In this document: positions 47,905-56,143 of the stretch, piece after piece
Layout: every line of letters starts with the position of its first letter
Numbering within the stretch: the first letter of the stretch is position 1
DNA from: Neobacillus muris
GTDB lineage: Bacteria > Bacillota > Bacilli > Bacillales > Cytobacillaceae
Reading direction: 5' to 3'
Assembly (NCBI RefSeq): GCF_943193175.1
Contig: NZ_CALPDF010000003.1
Coordinates: forward strand, 62,001-126,000
DNA length: 64,000 nucleotides
Notes under the pieces: model-generated
Database searches by the model: none
Told to the model about the DNA's origin: nothing
The model's input: only the letters and a program-made list of their open reading frames with translations
Program-made: the position numbers and the translations under genes

Positions 47905-47932
47905 ATTATAACACACGTTTGATTTCTTTCAA
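47905..47932 (-). promoter_or_regulatory. SigA promoter of tig
   Basis: Minus strand TTGAAA (47927-47932), 16-nt spacer, TATAAT (47905-47910). Confidence 0.75.
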
Positions 47933-47941
47933 CATATCATC

Positions 47942-48967
47942 CTATATATTGGGATAGGAAATTTTCTCTAATTGGATAATTTGCTCCAAAGCCTCATCTA
48001 TTTCGCTTGGCAAAACTCCGAATTCATCAGCTATCTCCTGTATTTCCGCTTCCATGCCCAAATATTCATTTCCCAGGAGAATGAAGGCAGCAGCCCAGGC
48101 AGAAGCATTGTCCGGCTGTAATCCAAATGGATAGCTGACAAAATAGATTCTTTCTACTACCGGCGCAATATTTTCATATAATACAGGATTGTCATTTTCA
48201 AGGCTCGCAGCAATTAACTCTTTCACTGCCAGCATTTTGGGCTCCAGCCTGACTTCCGGAAGCAGTGCTGGATTCACTCGTTTTTCCTGGCCAAATTTTT
48301 TGACCGCAAGATCCCGGTTAATTTCCTGTTCTTTCATAAGAGTCAGTAGTACTGTTTTCATAAGCGGATGCCCGGCATCCATCTTAAGGTATTCTTCCAT
48401 TTCCCTCAAATAGGGACGGATATTTTTATCCGCCAAGCTCGATACGAGCAGCATTTGTTCGTTTAGATTCGTCAGCTCCAATAGATTTAATGGCTGCGGT
48501 TCCTGCTCCTCCGGCTCGCCTTCGTCTGCAGACTGGCTATGATTTTCCGCCATTTTTCTGCTAAACTGCAGGATGTTTAAAAAGTGGGACAGCTTATCAG
48601 GCGGAATCTCCTTTTCCTCTAACAATGCCTCGAGGGTGTCAACAATTTCCTGATATTCATGAAGCTGAATCAAGACTGTTAAATACAAGTCTACCATCTT
48701 ATAATAATCGCCTATGCCCTTATGCAGCATTTCCTTTGCCAGCACCTTTGCTTTTTGATAGGCAGCTGCTTCGAAATAGGCGAGTACCAGTCCAATTAAG
48801 TTCTCATCATTCTCGGGGTCCAGCTCGTTTGCTTCTTCAAGCAGCCGGATGGCTTCGGTATAGTTTCTTGCTTGCAGGGAGTCCATCCCCTTGGCTGTTA
48901 ATCTTTTCTCAACACCGGGAAGGAAAATCACATTGTCTTTTCGTTTCACCTGTTCCCGCTTTTTCAT
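47942..48967 (-). CDS. ysoA: YsoA-like TPR protein
   Basis: Tetratricopeptide-repeat protein of unknown role found upstream of tig in Bacillus. 341 residues from ATG at 48967 (AAGGA 11 nt upstream; an in-frame TTG at 48985 is possible). TPR-like helical pairs are visible at ~30-105 (SLQARNYTEAIRLLEEANELD, abbreviated; AYFEAAAYQKAKVLAKEML). The remainder is helical and acidic, with no enzyme motif. TPR architecture suggests protein binding only. Confidence 0.82.
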   Translation of the reverse strand: MKKREQVKRKDNVIFLPGVEKRLTAKGMDSLQARNYTEAIRLLEEANELDPENDENLIGLVLAYFEAAAYQKAKVLAKEMLHKGIGDYYKMVDLYLTVLIQLHEYQEIVDTLEALLEEKEIPPDKLSHFLNILQFSRKMAENHSQSADEGEPEEQEPQPLNLLELTNLNEQMLLVSSLADKNIRPYLREMEEYLKMDAGHPLMKTVLLTLMKEQEINRDLAVKKFGQEKRVNPALLPEVRLEPKMLAVKELIAASLENDNPVLYENIAPVVERIYFVSYPFGLQPDNASAWAAAFILLGNEYLGMEAEIQEIADEFGVLPSEIDEALEQIIQLEKISYPNI

Positions 48968-49018
48968 AAAAAAACCGTCCTTCAAATGTCATTGGAAAAT
49001 AGTGTATCATATAATTTT

Positions 49019-49058
49019 CATAAAAAAAACTCACCTTTAAAGGTGAGTTAACTTTTTT
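49019..49058 (-). terminator. Terminator after tRNA-Arg
   Basis: Palindrome ACTCACCTTTAAAGGTGAGT followed on the minus strand by TTTTTTTTA, 10 nt past the tRNA CCA end. Confidence 0.85.
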
Positions 49059-49069
49059 GGTATGTAGTA

Positions 49070-49146
49070 TGGCGTCCCAGGAGAGATTCGAACTCCCGAC
49101 CGTACGCTTAGAAGGCGTATGCTCTATCCGGCTGAGCTACTGGGAC
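49070..49146 (-). tRNA. tRNA-Arg (anticodon TCT)
   Basis: Cloverleaf read directly on the minus strand: acceptor GTCCCAG / CTGGGAC, D arm GCTC..GAGC, anticodon stem TACGC / GCGTA around loop CTTCTAA (anticodon TCT, reading AGA/AGG), T arm with TTCGAAT, discriminator G and encoded CCA. 77 nt. It has its own strong promoter and terminator. Confidence 0.97.
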
Positions 49147-49172
49147 ATTGATGTTTATCAAAGACAAGATTT

Positions 49173-49201
49173 ATTATATTACCCTAACAACCTAATGTCA
49201 A
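49173..49201 (-). promoter_or_regulatory. Consensus SigA promoter of tRNA-Arg
   Basis: Minus strand TTGACA (49196-49201), exactly 17 nt, TATAAT (49173-49178): both hexamers perfect. About 27 nt before the tRNA 5' end. Confidence 0.92.
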
Positions 49202-49251
49202 CAGGTTTTTATATTTTTTTAAAGGGGAGTTTGGATGCTCCCCAATCCTTT

Positions 49252-49761
49252 TTAAAAAACAAACTCCCTGGACAAGCTTTCCAATTCATGTCCAGATAGG
49301 TTATAAACCAACAATTTCACTGCCTCTTTTTCGACATCCAGAATGCAGTACGTTTTTTCCATCCGGCCGCGGGGCAGGCGGATACTTCCCGGATTCAAAA
49401 ATAAAGTCCCTCCCACCAATTCTGCCCCCAACTCATGGGAATGCCCGAAACAAACAACATCCGCATTCACTTCCTCGGCTTTGAATTTCAAATTCATTAA
49501 CGAGGATTTCACCCCATAATGATGCCCATGCGTAATGAAAAACTTTTTGCCCGCCACATTGGTCATCAGCTCTTGAGGAAAAGGGCCAAAATCACAATTG
49601 CCCGCGACCGTGAAGTAGCCGGCAATCGACTTATGGTCCGGCATCAGCTGTGAATCACCGCAATGGATCAAGAGATCTACTTCCATTTGATGCCTTTTCC
49701 GAATGGTCTCCAGCTCTTCCGTCAATCCATGGCTGTCACTGATCACTAACACCTTGCTCAT
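49252..49761 (-). CDS. ysnB: YsnB-like metallophosphoesterase (MJ0936/YfcE type)
   Basis: Small calcineurin-like phosphodiesterase. 169 residues with the metal motifs in order: DSHG (8-11), HCGD near 34, GNCD near 53 (GxNHD/E-type), THGHHYG near 78, and CFGHSHE near 103, then NPGS. The physiological substrate is not known. Start overlaps the rdgB stop by 4 nt. Confidence 0.92.
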   Translation of the reverse strand: MSKVLVISDSHGLTEELETIRKRHQMEVDLLIHCGDSQLMPDHKSIAGYFTVAGNCDFGPFPQELMTNVAGKKFFITHGHHYGVKSSLMNLKFKAEEVNADVVCFGHSHELGAELVGGTLFLNPGSIRLPRGRMEKTYCILDVEKEAVKLLVYNLSGHELESLSREFVF

Positions 49762-50369
49762 AGCTGATCCGCTCTTTCTAACAAGGAATCCAATACAGCA
49801 TCCAACTTCTTCAACGCATTCGCCCGATGGCTGATTTTATTTTTTTCATCAGAGGATAGTTCAGCCATCGCAACTCCTTGTTCCGGAACAAAAAATACCG
49901 GGTCGTAGCCAAATCCATTGGTTCCTCTAGGGTCTTCTAAAATTCTGCCCTCACAGGTGCCCGATACCGTGAAGGTTTCTCGTCCGGGTATTGCGGCCGC
50001 CAGCGCACAATAAAACCGGGCTGTCCGTTTTTCCTCCGGCACATCTTGAAGCTCCGATAAGAGTTTATTCGTATTGTTCTGGTCATTTTTCGGCTCACCG
50101 GCATACCGCGCCGAAAAGATTCCTGGTCTTCCGTCCAGAGCATCCACCACTAACCCGGAATCATCTCCGATCACCATTCGGTTGAGAGCCTTTGAGATTG
50201 TCTCCGCTTTTAAAATCGCATTCTCTTCAAACGTCGATCCGGTCTCCTCCACTTCGGGAATTTCCGGAAAATCAAGCAATGTCCGCACCTGTATCCCCCT
50301 TGGTGCAAAAATATGTTCAAATTCCCTTGCTTTTCCCGGATTTTTTGTAGCTATTATGACTTCTTTCAT
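49758..50369 (-). CDS. rdgB: XTP/dITP pyrophosphatase RdgB
   Basis: Ham1/RdgB family enzyme that removes inosine and xanthosine triphosphates. 203 residues from ATG at 50369, GAGAGGCG upstream. Signature [11 protein letters not shown] at residues 6-16, [15 protein letters not shown] near 67 with the catalytic Asp, and [10 protein letters not shown] near 148. Overlaps ysnB by 4 nt. An in-frame extension to 50414 reaches into the gap to rph. Confidence 0.95.
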   Translation of the reverse strand: MKEVIIATKNPGKAREFEHIFAPRGIQVRTLLDFPEIPEVEETGSTFEENAILKAETISKALNRMVIGDDSGLVVDALDGRPGIFSARYAGEPKNDQNNTNKLLSELQDVPEEKRTARFYCALAAAIPGRETFTVSGTCEGRILEDPRGTNGFGYDPVFFVPEQGVAMAELSSDEKNKISHRANALKKLDAVLDSLLERADQL

Positions 50370-50435
50370 GATATTCGCCTCTCTTCCAGGTAATAACCAA
50401 ATGATTGATGGCATTAGTCCAAAAATAACTCTTTG

Positions 50436-51191
50436 CTATTTGGTCCGCCGTTCCTCAATTTTTCGCGAAATTTCCTCGCCTAACGCCGCTTTTTGATCTT
50501 CAAACAATTCCATTAAGCCTTCTTGAGCAGCATTTAACAGGCTATGGAGCTGATCATAGGAAAACGTGGATTCCTCGCCAGTCCCTTGTAATTCCACAAA
50601 TTCTCCTTTGCCAGTCATGACGATATTCATATCAACATGAGCCTTCGAATCTTCACGATAATTGAGGTCAAGTACGGTTTGTCCATTTTGCAGGATTCCC
50701 ACGCTTGTCGCTGCTAAATAATCGATGATAGGAAATCTCGGCAATGACCTTTTTTTCGCCAGACCATTCAACGCGAATGCCATAGCAACGAATGCCCCAG
50801 TTATTGAGGCAGTCCTTGTGCCGCCATCGGCCTGGATGACATCACAGTCAATCCAAACGGTCCGCTCGCCAATCGCCTGGAGGTCAACCACCGCTCTAAG
50901 GGCCCTCCCGATCAAACGCTGGATTTCCATTGTCCGCCCGGAAACCTTCCCCTTCGAGGACTCCCGGATATTCCTTGTTTCGGTTGCCCGCGGCAGCATC
51001 GAATATTCAGCCGTAATCCAGCCTTTTCCCTCTCCTCTCATAAACGGAGGAACCCGTTCTTCAATACTGGCCGTACAAATTACCTTCGTGTTTCCGACCG
51101 AAATAAGAACAGAACCTTCTGGATGCATTAAATAGTTGGTTTCAATATGTATAGGTCTTAATTGCAGCGGTTCTCTGCCATCTGCGCGCAC
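50436..51191 (-). CDS. rph: Ribonuclease PH
   Basis: Phosphorolytic 3'-5' exoribonuclease that trims tRNA 3' ends. 251 residues from GTG at 51191, with GAGGAGG 7-8 nt upstream; reading further to 51239 is unsupported. N-terminus [13 protein letters not shown], phosphate-binding arginine region [19 protein letters not shown] (abbreviated) near 60 and [19 protein letters not shown] near 115 are conserved. Upstream of rdgB-ysnB in one transcript. Confidence 0.96.
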   Translation of the reverse strand: MRADGREPLQLRPIHIETNYLMHPEGSVLISVGNTKVICTASIEERVPPFMRGEGKGWITAEYSMLPRATETRNIRESSKGKVSGRTMEIQRLIGRALRAVVDLQAIGERTVWIDCDVIQADGGTRTASITGAFVAMAFALNGLAKKRSLPRFPIIDYLAATSVGILQNGQTVLDLNYREDSKAHVDMNIVMTGKGEFVELQGTGEESTFSYDQLHSLLNAAQEGLMELFEDQKAALGEEISRKIEERRTK

Positions 51192-51241
51192 ACTTCTTCC
51201 TCCTCTATGTTTTCGGTAATGGACCAGCCATTTCAGCAAAT

Positions 51242-51276
51242 GAAGAAAGAGGCGGACATAGTGCCTGCCTCTTTCA
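51242..51276 (-). terminator. Possible terminator after gerM
   Basis: Stem GAAAGAGGC / GCCTCTTTC with an 11-13-nt loop, 30 nt past gerM. The T tract (CTTCATTT) is weak, so partial read-through to rph is possible. Confidence 0.5.
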
Positions 51277-51306
51277 TTGTCATTATATAGTATAACAAAA
51301 ATTTTC

Positions 51307-52353
51307 TTAAAAACTACCAGTATTGACTTTTTCCGGACGAGTTACTGGCTCAGACAACTTTTTATCGTCATCCGTTTTTAATTCTGCCTTGCCATCCACC
51401 TGAATTGCCACTTTTTGAACTCCTTTTTGTTCGGTTAAAGATAGGACAAGGGAATCAAGCAAATGCTGGGAAATGACATTTTCTTCAAAGCTGCCATAAA
51501 TGTTTTTGTCAAAGTTTAATGTGACCGTACCGTCCTTAACCTTTGGAGCATCAAGCAGTTTCACGTCTGGCATAAACTCAGAAACCAGGTTTGATTGGTC
51601 ACTCGGCCCCTTAATTAATTCGTTGACAGCTGCAGCGATTGGGTCCTTCTCATCGTTGCTCACCCTGCGGGTTACTGGAACATAATAATAAGAATCTTCC
51701 TCGCCCCCGATATAATAAACGGTAACGGGCTTCGTATTCGTTATATCGATAACATCCGTAGTATCCAAATTGATTCCTGTCGACCTGGACAGCTTATCGC
51801 TGATTGGAGTTCCATTCACTGGCATTTCCGTCAATTCATGGCCATTCATTTTTAGTTTTACGGTTTTAACATTTTCAAATTGTGTCAGTGTCCATGTTAC
51901 GGATTGCAGGATCTTTAATTCATCCTCCGGCTGATAATTTTTAAATTCATTGGAAAAATTTACAGTGGCAACCCCATCTTTGATATCGACGCTAAGTTCT
52001 GTATCCTCAGGCAGTACCGCTTTAAAATCATTTGGAAGCATGTCTGTAACCGGACCATTAATCACCAAGTACTGAAGGGCTTGTGTTGCGACAGATTGGG
52101 TTTTCGGCAGATTTAATGTCTGAGGGACCACATAGCCATTTTTGTCGATGAGATATAGCTCCGTTTTTACTGTGTTTTCCGTATTTTCCGTCGTCTCCGC
52201 TGTCTTTTCACCAGCGTCTTTATCCTCCACCGAGACAGTTTTTGGCGGATCAATTTTCTTTTGCGTTTCCGTTTCAAACAAGCCGCAGCCAGATAGCAAT
52301 ACAGAAGCCGTAAGGACAGTGGAACCAAGAATTTTTGCTTTATGTTTGAACAT
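51307..52353 (-). CDS. gerM: GerM, germination/sporulation lipoprotein
   Basis: Spore protein needed for engulfment-stage SpoIIQ/SpoIIIAH complex stability and germination in B. subtilis. 348 residues from ATG at 52353 (GGGGGGA upstream). Lipoprotein signal with lipobox LLSGC, Cys at 23. Two tandem GerMN domains follow: ~75-195 ([18 protein letters not shown] ... [11 protein letters not shown]) and ~210-330 ([18 protein letters not shown] ... [13 protein letters not shown]). Confidence 0.94.
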   Translation of the reverse strand: MFKHKAKILGSTVLTASVLLSGCGLFETETQKKIDPPKTVSVEDKDAGEKTAETTENTENTVKTELYLIDKNGYVVPQTLNLPKTQSVATQALQYLVINGPVTDMLPNDFKAVLPEDTELSVDIKDGVATVNFSNEFKNYQPEDELKILQSVTWTLTQFENVKTVKLKMNGHELTEMPVNGTPISDKLSRSTGINLDTTDVIDITNTKPVTVYYIGGEEDSYYYVPVTRRVSNDEKDPIAAAVNELIKGPSDQSNLVSEFMPDVKLLDAPKVKDGTVTLNFDKNIYGSFEENVISQHLLDSLVLSLTEQKGVQKVAIQVDGKAELKTDDDKKLSEPVTRPEKVNTGSF

Positions 52354-52490
52354 ATTTTTCCCCCCAAAGACAGTTTGTACTATCATATATACGAGCCTTT
52401 GAAAAATTTAGACCGTCTGGAAGAAGAAAATTTGGACAAAACATGAAATTTTCCATCAAGGGCTTTGCTGATTGCCCCCCGCCTAACACA

Positions 52491-52517
52491 CAAAAAAAGC
52501 CCCGTTAATCGGAGCTT
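52491..52517 (-). terminator. Terminator after racE
   Basis: Stem AAGCTCCG / CGGGGCTT with a 6-nt loop, followed by TTTTTTTG on the minus strand, adjoining the racE stop. Confidence 0.8.
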
Positions 52518-52519
52518 CA

Positions 52520-53314
52520 TTATAATTTGATTTTTTTTACATGTTCGACCGGGAACCCCAGCCATTGGGAAGCGATTTTGGAAAAAATCCATCTTGAACC
52601 GGTTGTGTAAAATTCATGTTCTGGTTCTATTTCGCCTGAATCCAAGATTCCATTATATTGGAGAATCGCACTGACTTCCCGGGCTGTTTCATCACCGGAA
52701 CTAATCACTTTGACTTGCTCGCCCATTACTTTTTTTATGATAGGCTCGAGCAGCGGATAATGGGTACAGCCGAGTATAAGAGTGTCCAGATTATGATTCA
52801 ATAAGCATTGCAGGGATTCATTGACAATTTTTTCTGCAATCGGCCCCTCATACTCACCACTCTCAACGAGCGGAACAAACTTTGGACACGCATGGCTTTT
52901 AACAAAAAGCCGGCTATTTAATGATGTAAGTGCTCTCTCGTAGGCACCGCTTTTGACAGTACCTTCCGTGCCAATAATGCCGACACGATAATTTTTTGTC
53001 CGCTTGATCGCGGCGCGTGCTCCAGGATTAATGACCCCAATCACTGGAATCGGCAATTCCTTGCGTATATCATCTAGAGCTGCTGCTGTTGCAGTGTTAC
53101 ATGCAATCACGAGCATCTTAATATTTTTTTCTAATAAAAAGTTGGTTAATTCCCATGTAAATCGCTTTACCTGATTGGTGGATCTTGGTCCATAAGGACA
53201 TCTCTTCGTATCACCCAAGTAAATGATTTTCTCGTTTGGCAGCTGCCTCATTACCTCTTTGGCAACAGTCAATCCGCCAACGCCGGAATCAATCACACCG
53301 ATCGCTTGCTTCAA
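52520..53314 (-). CDS. racE: Glutamate racemase
   Basis: Makes D-glutamate for peptidoglycan. 264 residues starting at TTG (53312-53314), with GGGGCG upstream. DSGVGGLTV (9-17), first catalytic Cys in ACNTATA near 73, second in GCTHYPLL near 184. Located between gerM and the MarR gene as in B. subtilis, hence racE rather than yrpC. Confidence 0.95.
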   Translation of the reverse strand: MKQAIGVIDSGVGGLTVAKEVMRQLPNEKIIYLGDTKRCPYGPRSTNQVKRFTWELTNFLLEKNIKMLVIACNTATAAALDDIRKELPIPVIGVINPGARAAIKRTKNYRVGIIGTEGTVKSGAYERALTSLNSRLFVKSHACPKFVPLVESGEYEGPIAEKIVNESLQCLLNHNLDTLILGCTHYPLLEPIIKKVMGEQVKVISSGDETAREVSAILQYNGILDSGEIEPEHEFYTTGSRWIFSKIASQWLGFPVEHVKKIKL

Positions 53315-53456
53315 ACTTTTCGCCCCATTTTTAGCGGATGGGCTGACTTAGGCAGCCGGCTGCCCCAAACCATCCTGAATGGATAGCGAACTTGAGCCGC
53401 TTGCCAAAAATCAGCTTCATCGCCTAAATTCAACTGCGTCTGGAGCCTTCCGCCCG

Positions 53457-53906
53457 TTAACGCATTTCTTGATGTAATTTCACTAAACTGCTGGATAGGA
53501 GTTGAATTTCTTCAGAAGAGAAGTTCTTCAATATTTCTTCAAGATAGATCTGACGTTTGTTGATGACTTCATTAATAATTCGCTTGCCTTCATCGAGCAA
53601 ATGAATTCTGACAACTCGCCGGTCGTTCGTATCCTTCACCCGTTCAACCAAAAGATTGCGCTCCATGCGGTCAATTAAATCGGTTGTTGTGCTGCATGCC
53701 AGGTACATTTTATTGGACAACTCGCCGATTGTCATATCTCCATCTTCAAAAAGCCATTGCAAAGCAACGAACTGAGGTGGTGTTATTTTATAATTGCTTA
53801 AAATTTCCCGCCCTTTTTGCTTGATGATCCCCGAGATATATCGTAATTCTTTTTCAATAGTACCAACAATATCTGCATTGCCGGCTGGAAGATTATCGAG
53901 TTCCAT
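53457..53906 (-). CDS. MarR-family transcriptional regulator (YsmB-like)
   Basis: 149 residues with a winged helix-turn-helix at ~50-110 (MTIGELSNKMYLACSTTTDLI is the recognition region, followed by NDRRVVRIHLLDEGKRI, the wing). Effector and targets unknown. It has its own promoter. Position before racE matches B. subtilis ysmB. Confidence 0.92.
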   Translation of the reverse strand: MELDNLPAGNADIVGTIEKELRYISGIIKQKGREILSNYKITPPQFVALQWLFEDGDMTIGELSNKMYLACSTTTDLIDRMERNLLVERVKDTNDRRVVRIHLLDEGKRIINEVINKRQIYLEEILKNFSSEEIQLLSSSLVKLHQEMR

Positions 53907-53946
53907 GAACCATACACTCCTAAAATATGCTTCTCCTCATGACTTG

Positions 53947-53975
53947 ATAATGAAAATAGACATTTTTTCGGTCAA
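53947..53975 (-). promoter_or_regulatory. SigA promoter of the MarR gene
   Basis: Minus strand TTGACC (53970-53975), 17-nt spacer, CATTAT (53947-53952). Confidence 0.65.
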
Positions 53976-54209
53976 GCCTGTCCTTATTTTGTACTTTTTT
54001 CACTAAAATTTCAAGCTGGAACTATCCATGCCTTCACAAACAAAAATAGAATGGATGGAATTTATCAAATCCCATTAATCGTCTATTATGTAGATTTCTA
54101 GTTTTTTCGCCCATTCATGGGTCAAGAGAACCCAAGGGGTATTTCAAGCACTATGAAAATTTATCGCCTAAATGTATGAACCGGCCTCCATTACGGATGC
54201 CGGTCATGT
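53976..54209 (-). other. Gap between gerE and the MarR gene
   Basis: Apart from a hairpin at 54180-54204 (stem ACCGGCATCC / GGAGGCCGGT, no good T run, a possible gerE terminator) I see nothing here. B. subtilis carries the thioesterase gene ysmA at this place; it is absent. Confidence 0.4.
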
Positions 54210-54434
54210 TTAAAGTTCTAGTTCTCCCATACGAAGGAGTTCTACAACTGCTTGTGATCGCCCCTTAACACCAAGCTTTTGCATAGCATTCGAAATGTGG
54301 TTCCGAACTGTTTTTTCGCTGATAAATAATTCACTAGCGATTTCTTTTGTTGTTTTGTCCTGTACTAACAGCTCGAATACTTCTCTTTCACGTTTGGTGA
54401 GTAATGGCTTGTGAGTATAATCATTCTCCTTCAA
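54210..54434 (-). CDS. gerE: GerE, late mother-cell regulator
   Basis: LuxR/NarL-type helix-turn-helix protein without a receiver domain, acting with sigma-K on coat genes. 74 residues from a TTG at 54434 (GGAGGG about 10 nt upstream), exactly the B. subtilis GerE length; reading on to 54470 runs through the ribosome site. HTH at ~15-70: [19 protein letters not shown], then [17 protein letters not shown]. Very highly conserved C-terminus (RMGELEL). A SigK-like promoter inside a 10-bp inverted repeat lies upstream. Confidence 0.95.
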   Translation of the reverse strand: MKENDYTHKPLLTKREREVFELLVQDKTTKEIASELFISEKTVRNHISNAMQKLGVKGRSQAVVELLRMGELEL

Positions 54435-54485
54435 GTATTGTGACCCTCCTTGCCTTCGCCAGTTATGCACCGGGGGTGGGTATAT

Positions 54486-54533
54486 ATTTAGTCACCATAT
54501 ATTATGTGAACAGCACACTTCTAGTGACTAAAT
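54486..54533 (-). promoter_or_regulatory. SigK-like gerE promoter framed by an inverted repeat
   Basis: Minus strand AC (54524-54525), 17-nt spacer, CATAATATA (54498-54506), close to sigma-K AC-N16-CATANNNTA. A perfect 10-bp inverted repeat, ATTTAGTCAC (54486-54495) and GTGACTAAAT (54524-54533), brackets it, one arm covering the -35 and the other the expected start of transcription. Confidence 0.55.
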
Positions 54534-54593
54534 TGCTTAAGGGAAATTGGAAATTATCAAATAATTTCCGCCGCTTTTAACCTGATTTATGCA

Positions 54594-54632
54594 AAAAACA
54601 GAAAAGCTCCACCTAGGAGCTTTTCTGTTTTG
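54594..54632 (-). terminator. Terminator overlapping the sortase stop codon
   Basis: Stem AACAGAAAAGCTCC / GGAGCTTTTCTGTT with TTTTTTGC after it. The 5' arm is formed by the last sortase codons and the stop at 54613-54615. Confidence 0.85.
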
Positions 54633-55194
54633 CATAAATAATATATCGTTTCGGCGCATTTCCCACATAACGGAATGGATAACAGGTGGTCACGATTAAT
54701 TCCTCTTTTTGATTTTGCAGCGTGATGATGCTGGTATCATCGGATTTTACGATTTTCGTATCGGTAATTTCATAGGTAAAGTTTCCATACGGCATTTTAA
54801 CTTGAAGTGAATCACCAATTTTCAGCTCTCCCAGCCGGCGGAAAACGGTATCACGATGGCCTGACAACACAATTTGTCCATTATCTCCTGGAAAATAGGA
54901 GCCTTTATAATGTCCTACCCCTTTGGCTAAATCATCAGGATCGGTCCCTTCAATGATGGCCAGTTCAGATTTTAATTTAGGAATCACCAAAAGACCCACT
55001 GTATCCCCAAAACTGGGCTGTGGAGCTGTCTCATCGGTATTTTTATCTGTTTTGATGGGTTTTTCCTCCACGAGCTTTTTGGCCTCCTCGACAGATGCGG
55101 CCGTTTGCACCTTCACATCGATAATTTGCCAAACGCCAATCCCCATCACAATCAGGCCAATTAAGATAATCAAGAGCGGAAACTTTGATTTCAC
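54613..55194 (-). CDS. Class D sortase
   Basis: Membrane-anchored cysteine transpeptidase linking LPxTG-type proteins to peptidoglycan. 193 residues: signal anchor at ~5-24, beta-barrel catalytic domain with His in LSGHRDTVF (~112), Cys in VTTCYPF (~170) and Arg in KRYIIYA (~182). Short length and N-terminal anchor fit class D, which in Bacillus includes YhcS and spore-associated SrtD types. No candidate substrate with a sorting signal is encoded in this window, so its targets lie elsewhere. Confidence 0.9.
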   Translation of the reverse strand: MKSKFPLLIILIGLIVMGIGVWQIIDVKVQTAASVEEAKKLVEEKPIKTDKNTDETAPQPSFGDTVGLLVIPKLKSELAIIEGTDPDDLAKGVGHYKGSYFPGDNGQIVLSGHRDTVFRRLGELKIGDSLQVKMPYGNFTYEITDTKIVKSDDTSIITLQNQKEELIVTTCYPFRYVGNAPKRYIIYAKQKSS

Positions 55195-55289
55195 CTTTCC
55201 ATACCTTCCTTTTTCAATAGGACTTGATATTCCAAGTATATCAAACGTTAGTGAATTACACTATATTTGTAGGAATTAATGTATACAGA

Positions 55290-55329
55290 AAGAGGCTGTC
55301 CCAAGGGAACCACCTATGAGACAGCCTTT
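55290..55329 (-). terminator. Terminator of sdhCAB
   Basis: Stem GAAAGGCTGTC / GACAGCCTCTTTC around a ~16-nt loop, about 30 nt past the sdhB stop, with CTTTCT on the 3' side. Confidence 0.65.
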
Positions 55330-55360
55330 CATAGAAAATAACATAGGCCGAACAGCAGGA

Positions 55361-56122
55361 TTAAACATGATCGCTTCCAAAGAAGTTTCTGAAGGCCTGG
55401 AAAGTAGTTTCACGGTTCAATGCTGCAATCGAGGTTGTCAATGGAATGCCTTTAGGGCAGGATTGAACACAGTTTTGTGAATTTCCGCAGTTGGCAAGGC
55501 CGCCATCATCCATAATCGCTTCTAAACGTTCAGCTTTATTCATGGCACCCGTTGGATGGGCATTAAACAAGCGTACCTGTGAAAGAGGCTGCGGTCCGAT
55601 AAAGTTCGACTTGCTGTTTACATTCGGACAAGCTTCCAAGCACACACCGCAAGTCATGCATTTTGATAATTCATATGCCCATTGCCGTTTGGTCTCTGGC
55701 ATGCGCGGCCCTGGACCCAAATCGTATGTTCCATCGATCGGAATCCACGCTTTTACCTTTTTCAATGCATCGAACATTCTGCTCCGGTCAACCTGAAGGT
55801 CACGAATAACCGGGAATGTTTTCATTGGCGCTAACCGGACTGGCTGCTCCAGCTTATCCACTAACGCCGAGCAGGATTGGCGCGGCTTGCCATTGATCAC
55901 CATGGAACATGCCCCACAGACTTCTTCCAGACAGTTCATTTCCCAAGTGACTGGCGTTGTTTTCTGCCCCTTTGAGTTTACTGGATTTCTGCGAATTTCC
56001 ATTAGCGCAGAAATGACGTTCATATTCGGACGATATGGTACCTCGAACTCCTCATCATAAGGAGCAGAATCCGGGGTATCCTGACGAGTTATTATAAATT
56101 TGACCGTTTTAGTTTCAGCCAT
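55361..56122 (-). CDS. sdhB: Succinate dehydrogenase iron-sulphur subunit
   Basis: Electron-transfer subunit of complex II. 253 residues with three cluster motifs: [2Fe-2S] CLEEVCGACSMVINGKPRQSC (split here as CLEEVCGAC and C near 85), [4Fe-4S] CMTCGVCLEACP near 158, and [3Fe-4S] CVQSCPKG near 217. 21 nt after sdhA, last gene of the operon. Confidence 0.97.
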   Translation of the reverse strand: MAETKTVKFIITRQDTPDSAPYDEEFEVPYRPNMNVISALMEIRRNPVNSKGQKTTPVTWEMNCLEEVCGACSMVINGKPRQSCSALVDKLEQPVRLAPMKTFPVIRDLQVDRSRMFDALKKVKAWIPIDGTYDLGPGPRMPETKRQWAYELSKCMTCGVCLEACPNVNSKSNFIGPQPLSQVRLFNAHPTGAMNKAERLEAIMDDGGLANCGNSQNCVQSCPKGIPLTTSIAALNRETTFQAFRNFFGSDHV

Positions 56123-56143
56123 TCCTTCCCACTCCCCTTTTTA

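Noticed and set aside
53311-53433. 40-codon TTG-started frame between the MarR gene and racE, ending across the racE start
   Set aside because: No clear ribosome site, no recognisable sequence; could be chance in a 142-nt gap, though the overlap with racE is curious.
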